Below, one piece after another: positions 26,987 to 32,252 of a DNA stretch of 32,252 nt (position 1 is the stretch's first letter; each line of letters begins with the position of its first letter). A program made the position numbers and the translations under genes. The DNA is from Pseudacidovorax intermedius (lineage in GTDB: Bacteria > Pseudomonadota > Gammaproteobacteria > Burkholderiales > Burkholderiaceae_C). Under the pieces are notes generated by a model. It ran no database searches and was not told where the DNA came from. It saw only the letters and a program-made list of their open reading frames with translations. The stretch lies in NCBI RefSeq assembly GCF_001476815.1, contig NZ_LDSL01000001.1:1-32252 (forward strand), in the 5' to 3' direction.

Positions 26987-28447
26987 TCAGGCCGTGCCGC
27001 CGACGGTGAGGCGGTCGATGCGCAGCGTGGGCTGGCCCACGCCCACGGGCACGCTCTGGCCTTCCTTGCCGCAGGTGCCGACGCCGGTGTCCAGCTTCAT
27101 GTCGTTGCCGATCATGCTCACGCGCGTCAGCGCGTCCGGGCCGTTGCCGACGATGGTGGCGCCCTTGACGGGGTAGAGCAGCTTGCCCTTCTCCACCCAC
27201 CAGGCCTCGCTCGCCGAGAAGACGAACTTGCCGCTGGTGATGTCGACCTGGCCGCCGCCGAAGTTGATGGCGTACAGGCCCTTGTCGATGCTGGCGACGA
27301 TCTCGTCCGGGTGGCGATCGCCGCCCAGCATGTAGGTGTTGGTCATGCGCGGCATGGGCAAGTGCGCATAGCTCTCGCGCCGGCCGTTGCCGGTGGGCGC
27401 CACGCCCATCAGGCGGGCGTTGAGCGAATCCTGGATGTAGCCCTTGAGGATGCCGTCCTCGATCAGCACGTTGCGCTGGCTGGGGTTGCCCTCGTCGTCC
27501 ACGTTGAGCGAGCCACGGCGGTCGGCGATGGTACCGTCGTCCAGCACCGTCACGCCCTTGGCCGCCACGCGCTGGCCGATGCGGCCGCTGAAGGCGCTGG
27601 AACCCTTGCGGTTGAAGTCGCCTTCCAGGCCGTGGCCGACGGCCTCGTGCAGCAGGATGCCGGGCCAGCCGGGGCCGAGCACCACGGTCATCTCGCCGGC
27701 GGGGGCCGGGCGCGATTCGAGGTTGGTCAGGGCCGAATTGACGGCATGGTCCACGTACTCGGCGATCTGCTCGTCGCCGAAATAGCCCAGGCCGAAGCGG
27801 CCGCCGCCGCCGCCGGAGCCGATCTCGCGCCGGCCGTTCTGCTCGGCGATGACGGTGACCGACAGGCGCACCAGCGGCCGGACGTCGGCGGCCAGGGTGC
27901 CGTCGGCACGGGCCACCAGCACCACGTCGTATTCGCTCGCCAGGCCCGCCATGACCTGCGCCACGCGCGGATCGCGGCTGCGGGCCAGCTTCTCGACCTT
28001 CTCGAGCAGGGCCACCTTCGCCGTGCTGTCCAGCGTGGCGATGGGATCGATGCCGCCGTAGAGCTGGCGGCTGCCCGCCACCTTGCGCGCGGGTGCCTTG
28101 ACGCGGCCCGACTTGCCGGCCGTGGCGATGGCGCGCACGGTGCGGGCGGCGTCGAGCAGCGAGGCTTCGGAGATGTCGTCGGAATAGGCGAAGGCGGTCT
28201 TCTCGCCGCTCACGGCCCGCACGCCCACGCCCTGGTCGATGGAGAAGCTGCCCGTCTTGACGATGCCTTCCTCCAGGCTCCAGCCCTCGGCGCGGGTGTA
28301 CTGGAAGTACAGGTCCGCGTCGTCCACCTTGTGGGCGCGGATCTCGGCCAGGGCCTTCGCCAGGTGCGTCTCGTCGAGCCCGAAGGGCGTGAGCAGAAGC
28401 TGCTGCGCCGTGGCCAGGCGCTCGATGGTGGGTTCGCGGGAGATCAT
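26987..28447 (-). CDS. tldD: Metalloprotease TldD
   Basis: Zinc protease that acts with PmbA (TldE) to degrade unfolded peptides, mature some microcins and turn over CcdA. 486 residues, the usual length. The HExxxH zinc motif is HEAVGH at 267-272, followed by 'GLEGDFNRKG'. The late cysteine ligand is Cys459 in 'GVGTCGKEGQ'. A glycine-rich stretch 'GSGGGGGRFGLGYFGDE' lies at about 210-225. AATAAT six bases before the ATG and no Shine-Dalgarno suggest a leaderless start. rodA is 111 bases upstream on the same strand, and the aroG leader begins right after the stop. PmbA is not in the window. Confidence 0.95.
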   Translation of the reverse strand: MISREPTIERLATAQQLLLTPFGLDETHLAKALAEIRAHKVDDADLYFQYTRAEGWSLEEGIVKTGSFSIDQGVGVRAVSGEKTAFAYSDDISEASLLDAARTVRAIATAGKSGRVKAPARKVAGSRQLYGGIDPIATLDSTAKVALLEKVEKLARSRDPRVAQVMAGLASEYDVVLVARADGTLAADVRPLVRLSVTVIAEQNGRREIGSGGGGGRFGLGYFGDEQIAEYVDHAVNSALTNLESRPAPAGEMTVVLGPGWPGILLHEAVGHGLEGDFNRKGSSAFSGRIGQRVAAKGVTVLDDGTIADRRGSLNVDDEGNPSQRNVLIEDGILKGYIQDSLNARLMGVAPTGNGRRESYAHLPMPRMTNTYMLGGDRHPDEIVASIDKGLYAINFGGGQVDITSGKFVFSASEAWWVEKGKLLYPVKGATIVGNGPDALTRVSMIGNDMKLDTGVGTCGKEGQSVPVGVGQPTLRIDRLTVGGTA

Positions 28448-28453
28448 CGGCCG

Positions 28454-28459
28454 ATTATT
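28454..28459 (-). promoter_or_regulatory. -10-like hexamer at the tldD start
   Basis: AATAAT on the minus strand, exactly six bases before the tldD ATG, in otherwise very GC-rich DNA. No -35 is recognisable; a CGCGCC/GGCGCG hairpin (28463-28477) lies just upstream. A leaderless message is predicted. Confidence 0.45.
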
Positions 28460-28558
28460 GCTCGCGCCTCCGGCGCGCGGCGGCCCGCGGACGCAGGGCC
28501 AGCGCGGCGATCAGGGGCAATGCCGGGCGCGCGGGCCGCCCCCGCGCCGCCGGGTCGG

Positions 28559-29713
28559 TCAGCTCTGCATCAGCCGCCGCGAACGCGCGATGGACATCAG
28601 GATGCCCAGCCCCAGCCCCAGCGTCACCATGGCCGTGCCGCCGTAGCTGATGAAGGGCAGCGGCACGCCCACCACCGGCAGGATGCCGCTGACCATGCCC
28701 ATGTTCACGAAGGCATAGGTGAAGAAGATCATCGTCACCGCGCCGGCCAGCAGGCGCGAGAACAGCGTCGGCGCCGACGAGGCGATGACCAGGCCGCGGA
28801 AGATCAGGAAGGTAAAGCCGCAGATCAGGAACAGGTTGCCGGCCAGGCCGAATTCCTCGGAATAGGCGGCGAAGATGAAGTCGGTGGTGCGTTCGGGGAT
28901 GAACTCCAGGTGCGTCTGCGTGCCCTGCATGAAGCCCTTGCCGCCCAGCCCGCCCGAGCCGATGGCGATCATGCCCTGGATGATGTGGAAGCCCTTGCCC
29001 AGCGGATCGCGGAAGGGATCGAGCAGCGTGCAGACCCGCTGGCGCTGGTACTCGTGCAGGATGCGCCAGTCCAGGCCATCGGCGCACAGCTGCGGCTCGT
29101 ACCAGACGATCAGCGTCACGGCGACGGCGATGACGATCACCGGCGGCACGATCAGCTTCCACGGCAGGCCGGCGAAGAAGATCACCGACAGCCCCGCCGC
29201 CAGCACCAGCAGCGAGGTGCCCAGGTCGGGCTGCTTCATGATCAGCCCCACGGGCACCGCCAGCAGCACGAAGGAGACGACGAAGTCCAGCGGCCGCAGC
29301 TGCCCCTCGCGCCGCTGGAACCACCAGGCCAGCATCATGGGCATGGCGATCTTGAGGATCTCGCTGGGCTGGATCACCAGCCCGACGTTGAGCCAGCGCG
29401 TGGCGCCCTTCTTGGTGACGCCGAACAGCGCCACCGCCACCAGCAGCGTGACGCCGAAGACGTACAGCGGCACCGCCAGGCTCATCAGCCGCTGCGGCGG
29501 CACCTGGGCCACCACGAACATGATGAAGGCGGCCAGCACCATGTTGCGGCCGTGGTCCACGAAGCGGGTGCCGCTGTCGTAGCCGGAGGAATACATGGCG
29601 ACCATGCCGGTGGCCGCCAGCAGCAGCAGCGCCAGCACCAGCAAAAGGTCGAAGCCCTGGAACACGGGCGCGATGCGGCGCAGGAGCGAAGGGCGCTGGA
29701 AGACGGCGGACAT
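28559..29713 (-). CDS. rodA: SEDS-family peptidoglycan polymerase RodA
   Basis: 384-residue polytopic glycosyltransferase of the rod-shape elongation complex. About ten membrane helices are visible. Typical SEDS signatures: 'GATRWLNVGLVIQPSEILKIAMP', 'KQPDLGTSLLVL', 'ERTTDFIFAAYSEEFG' (with the conserved Asp) and 'GILPVVGVPLPFISYGGTAMV' near the end. The large extracellular loop before 'ERTTDFIFA' holds 'DPFRDPLGKGFHIIQGMIAIGSGG'. It normally follows mrdA (PBP2) in mreBCD-mrdA-rodA clusters; here the upstream neighbour is a divergent hydrolase gene, so rodA has its own promoter (GATAAT ten bases before the ATG). tldD follows after 111 bases. Confidence 0.95.
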   Translation of the reverse strand: MSAVFQRPSLLRRIAPVFQGFDLLLVLALLLLAATGMVAMYSSGYDSGTRFVDHGRNMVLAAFIMFVVAQVPPQRLMSLAVPLYVFGVTLLVAVALFGVTKKGATRWLNVGLVIQPSEILKIAMPMMLAWWFQRREGQLRPLDFVVSFVLLAVPVGLIMKQPDLGTSLLVLAAGLSVIFFAGLPWKLIVPPVIVIAVAVTLIVWYEPQLCADGLDWRILHEYQRQRVCTLLDPFRDPLGKGFHIIQGMIAIGSGGLGGKGFMQGTQTHLEFIPERTTDFIFAAYSEEFGLAGNLFLICGFTFLIFRGLVIASSAPTLFSRLLAGAVTMIFFTYAFVNMGMVSGILPVVGVPLPFISYGGTAMVTLGLGLGILMSIARSRRLMQS

Positions 29714-29723
29714 GAGGCGCGCG

Positions 29724-29747
29724 ATTATCCGCGTCGCCCGCTACAGT
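29724..29747. promoter_or_regulatory. Back-to-back -10 elements between rodA and the YqiA-like gene
   Basis: In a 41-base gap, GATAAT on the minus strand (29724-29729) lies ten bases before the rodA ATG, and TACAGT on the plus strand (29742-29747) lies seven bases before the ATG at 29755. Each promoter's -35 region would overlap the opposite gene's promoter or coding start, so the two starts may compete. Leaders would be zero to about four bases long. Confidence 0.5.
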
Positions 29748-29754
29748 GCGGCGA

Positions 29755-30342
29755 ATGCCCACCACCCACCTGCTCTACCTGCATGGCTTTCGCTCCTCGC
29801 CGCAGTCGGCCAAGGCCCGGGTGATGGCGGCGCGTGTGGCCGAGCGGCATCCCGCGCTGCACTGGTGGTGCCCGCATCTGCCGCCCTCGCCGCGCGAGGC
29901 GGCCCAGCTGATCGCCGAAGGCACCGCCGACTGGCCGGCGGAAGGCATGGCGGTGGTCGGCTCCTCGCTCGGCGGCTTCTACGCCACCTGGCTGGCGGCG
30001 CGCACCGGCTGCCGCGCGGTGGTGATCAACCCCGCCGTCGATCCGGCGCGCGACCTCGCGGCCTACATCGGCGAGCAGACGGCCTGGCATGACCCCGAGG
30101 CGCATTTCTTCTTCCGCCCCGAGTACATCGACGAGCTGCTTGCCCTGCAGACCGGCCCGCTGCCGCACCCGGAGCGCCTCATGGCCGTCATCGCCAAGGG
30201 CGACGAGGTGCTGGACTGGCGCGAGATGACGGCGCGCTACCCCGGCAGCCAGCTGCGCGTGGTCGAGGGCGGCGACCATGCGCTGTCCGATTTCGAGACG
30301 GCCCACCTGGACGCCGTGATGGCCTTCCTGCAGCCGGCCTGA
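29755..30342 (+). CDS. YqiA/YcfP-family alpha/beta hydrolase
   Basis: 195 residues, a compact alpha/beta hydrolase of the YqiA esterase type. 'LLYLHGFRSSPQSAKA' forms the oxyanion strand/turn. The nucleophile elbow is GSSLGG with Ser71. 'DEVLDW' supplies a candidate acid and 'GGDHALSDF' the catalytic His. YqiA of E. coli hydrolyses short acyl-CoA or p-nitrophenyl esters, but the natural substrate is unknown. The ATG at 29755 is preferred over a GTG three codons earlier, since homologues begin close to 'LLYLHGF'. TACAGT seven bases upstream and no ribosome binding site suggest a leaderless message. The RNB gene starts 49 bases downstream with its own -10-like element. Confidence 0.88.
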   Translation: MPTTHLLYLHGFRSSPQSAKARVMAARVAERHPALHWWCPHLPPSPREAAQLIAEGTADWPAEGMAVVGSSLGGFYATWLAARTGCRAVVINPAVDPARDLAAYIGEQTAWHDPEAHFFFRPEYIDELLALQTGPLPHPERLMAVIAKGDEVLDWREMTARYPGSQLRVVEGGDHALSDFETAHLDAVMAFLQPA

Positions 30343-30379
30343 GCCCGCCGCCGCGGCCGATGCGCGCCAGGGCGCGTGT

Positions 30380-30385
30380 GACAAT
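30380..30385 (+). promoter_or_regulatory. -10-like hexamer at the RNB gene start
   Basis: GACAAT exactly six bases before the ATG at 30392, with no Shine-Dalgarno. The -35 region is not recognisable. Another case of the leaderless pattern in this window. Confidence 0.45.
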
Positions 30386-30391
30386 CGCCGG

Positions 30392-32252
30392 ATGTTTGTG
30401 TTGTTCGAAGAAGCCGGCAAGTACCTCGGCGGCCGCGTGCTGTCCGAGGCCGAAGCATCGGCGCAGGTGGAGCTGGAAAGCGGCAAGCGCGTCAAGGTCA
30501 AGGGCGCCAACATCGTGCTGCGTTTCGACAAGCCGGCGCCCGCCGAGCTGATCGCCGAAGCGCGCGCCCTGGCCGCCACGATGGACCTGGACCTGGCCTG
30601 GGAATTCGCGTCCGACGAGGAATTCGGCTTTGCCGAACTCGCCGCCGACTATTTCAGCGACAAGCCCACGCTGGCGCAGCAGGCCGCCGCCCTGTTCGCG
30701 CTGTTCGACGCGCCGCACTACTTCCGCCGCAGCGGCAAGGGCCGCTTCCGCAAGGCGCCGGCCGAGATCGTGCAGCAGGCGCTGGCCGCCATCGAGAAGA
30801 AGAAGGCCGTGCAGGCGCAGATCGCCGAATGGTCGGCAGAGCTGGTGGCCGGGCGCTGCCCCGATGCGATCCGCGAGCAGCTCTACCGCATCCTCTTCAA
30901 GCCCGACAAGAACGCGCCGGAGTACAAGGCCGTGGTCGAGGCCGCCCGCGCCGCGCATCGCCCGCCGCTGGAACTGCTGACCAATGCCGGCGCCATCGAC
31001 TCGGCCTACCAGTTCCACTGGAAGCGCTTCCTGTTCGAGAACTTCCCCAAGGGCACGGGCTTTCCGGCCTCGCTCACGGCACCCGCCGTCGCGGACGACC
31101 TGCCGCTGGCCGAGGGCGTCGAGGCCTTCTCCATCGACGACTCGCAGACCTCCGAGATCGACGATGCGCTCTCGGTGCAGGGCCTGGGCAGCGGCACCGT
31201 CACCGTCGGCGTGCACATCGCCGCACCCGGCCTGGCGCTGGCGCCCGGCGACGCGCTGGACCAGGTGGCGCGCACGCGCATGTCCACCGTCTACATGCCC
31301 GGCCACAAGATCACCATGCTGCCCGACGCCGTGGTGCAGACCTACACCCTGCTCGAAGGCGCGCCGCGCCCGGCGGTGTCGCTCTACGCCCGCTTCGACG
31401 AAGCCACGCTGGCGCTGCAGGGCATCGAGACGAAGATCGAGCGTGTGCCCGTGGTCGCCAACCTGCGCCACGACCAGCTGGATGCCGTCATCGACGAGGC
31501 CTGGCTGGAGGCGCCCGCCCCCACCGGCGGCCCCGACGCGGCGCAGCGCCTGCATGCGCCGCTGGCCTTCCTGTTCCGCCTGGCCCGCGCGCTCAAGGCG
31601 CAGCGCGAGGTGGTGCGCGGCAAGCCCGAGAGCTTCAACCGCCCCGACTACAACTTCCGCCTGGTCGGCCACGACGACCGGCCCGAGCCCGACGGCAGCG
31701 AGACCGTGCAGATCACCACGCGCCGCCGCGGCGCGCCGCTGGACCTGATCGTCTCCGAGGCCATGATCCTGGCCAACAGCAGCTGGGGCGGCTGGCTGGG
31801 CGAGCTGGGCGTGCCCGCCCTCTACCGCAGCCAGGCCAGCCTCGCGCCAGGCATCAAGGTGCGCATGGGCACCAAGGCCCTGCCGCATGCCGGCCTGGGC
31901 GTGAAGAGCTATGCCTGGAGCACCTCGCCGCTGCGCCGCTACACCGACCTGGTCAACCAGTGGCAGATCATCGCGGCCGCCCGCCACGGCAAGACCGCCG
32001 CGCTGGCCGCGCCCTTCAAGCCCAAGGATGCGGGCCTGTTCTCCATCCTGTCGGGCTTCGACGCGGCCTACACCACCTACAACGCCTACCAGTCCGGCAT
32101 GGAGCGCTTCTGGACGCTCAAGTACCTGCAGCAGCAGGGCATCCGCGAGCTGGAGGCGACGCTGGTGCGCGACGCCGGTGCCGGCGAGGCCCTGGCCCGC
32201 GCCGACACGCTGCCGCTGGTGCTTCCGGTGATCGGCGCCCAGGGCCTGCCGC
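30392..32252 (+). CDS. RNB-domain exoribonuclease (RNase II/R family), 3' end outside window
   Basis: The frame is open from the ATG at 30392 to the window end (620 codons), so the C-terminus is missing. The protein degrades RNA 3' to 5'. A small N-terminal beta-rich segment ('MFVLFEEAGKYLGGRVL', about 1-50) and a helical region precede the RNB domain, which begins at about 240. Catalytic acidic residues are visible in 'SIDDSQTSEIDDAL' (Asp249, Asp250, Asp257, Asp258). The RNA-binding signature 'STSPLRRYTDLVNQ' is at about 510-523. 'ARTRMSTVYMPGHKITMLP' fits the family. Any S1 domain would lie beyond the window. The N-terminus is simpler than that of E. coli RNase R, so RNase II-type or a clade-specific form is likelier. 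Confidence 0.92.
   Translation, partial: MFVLFEEAGKYLGGRVLSEAEASAQVELESGKRVKVKGANIVLRFDKPAPAELIAEARALAATMDLDLAWEFASDEEFGFAELAADYFSDKPTLAQQAAALFALFDAPHYFRRSGKGRFRKAPAEIVQQALAAIEKKKAVQAQIAEWSAELVAGRCPDAIREQLYRILFKPDKNAPEYKAVVEAARAAHRPPLELLTNAGAIDSAYQFHWKRFLFENFPKGTGFPASLTAPAVADDLPLAEGVEAFSIDDSQTSEIDDALSVQGLGSGTVTVGVHIAAPGLALAPGDALDQVARTRMSTVYMPGHKITMLPDAVVQTYTLLEGAPRPAVSLYARFDEATLALQGIETKIERVPVVANLRHDQLDAVIDEAWLEAPAPTGGPDAAQRLHAPLAFLFRLARALKAQREVVRGKPESFNRPDYNFRLVGHDDRPEPDGSETVQITTRRRGAPLDLIVSEAMILANSSWGGWLGELGVPALYRSQASLAPGIKVRMGTKALPHAGLGVKSYAWSTSPLRRYTDLVNQWQIIAAARHGKTAALAAPFKPKDAGLFSILSGFDAAYTTYNAYQSGMERFWTLKYLQQQGIRELEATLVRDAGAGEALARADTLPLVLPVIGAQGLP

Overview
The window is GC-rich, densely packed chromosomal DNA from a betaproteobacterium of the order Burkholderiales, most likely family Comamonadaceae. 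This rests on gene order and protein style: the pilS-pilR-ampD-nrdA-nrdB block, the tlpA-accB-accC-prmA-DUF3426-PfkB block, an AAPAKK-repeat H1-like protein ending in a WPFPTASKP-type tail, and the third-position GC bias. I cannot name the genus. The genes are mostly core housekeeping genes. No tRNA, rRNA, CRISPR array, insertion sequence or prophage was seen.

Layout. 1-4383: the end of a QseG-like gene, the sigma-54 response regulator glrR, a regulatory intergenic region, a small ORF and the glucan glucosyltransferase opgH, closed by a terminator. 4392-5914: REP-like repeats and ffh (minus strand). 6035-10924: a CcsA/YpjD-like membrane protein, a PP0621-type zinc-ribbon protein, pilS, pilR and ampD, mostly overlapping. 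11146-15601: an NrdR-type promoter, nrdA and nrdB. 15622-16428: a structured intergenic region, the H1-like protein and a terminator. 16468-23610 (minus strand): a conserved hypothetical protein, tlpA-like, accB, accC, prmA, DUF3426 and a PfkB kinase, read right to left. 23680-25641: mpl and a cupin. 25642-29713 (minus strand): rodA, tldD and aroG with its leader. 29755-32252: a YqiA-like hydrolase and the start of an RNB-family exoribonuclease that runs off the window.

The main new observations are regulatory. (1) Between glrR and opgH lie two perfect TGTC-N10-GACA sites (the GlrR operator known from enterobacteria), a perfect IHF consensus and a sigma-54 -24/-12 promoter, in the expected order. 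This predicts that GlrR/QseF drives osmoregulated periplasmic glucan synthesis here. (2) Upstream of aroG (DAHP synthase) is a 24-codon leader peptide containing YFFAYFWF, followed by a U-tract terminator and a matching antiterminator segment: a candidate ribosome-mediated attenuator sensing all three aromatic amino acids. (3) The accC start is preceded by a truncated second copy of itself whose reading frame stops on the real accC start. (4) A 33-codon ORF exactly bridges prmA and the DUF3426 gene with a 4-base overlap at each end. (5) Several genes carry a -10-like hexamer 6-7 bases before the start codon and no Shine-Dalgarno sequence, which suggests leaderless mRNAs.

Functionally the window touches envelope and peptidoglycan biology (opgH, ampD, mpl, rodA), protein targeting (ffh), nucleotide reduction (nrdAB), fatty-acid synthesis (accBC), aromatic amino-acid synthesis (aroG), RNA decay (RNB protein) and two sigma-54 activator systems (GlrR, PilR).
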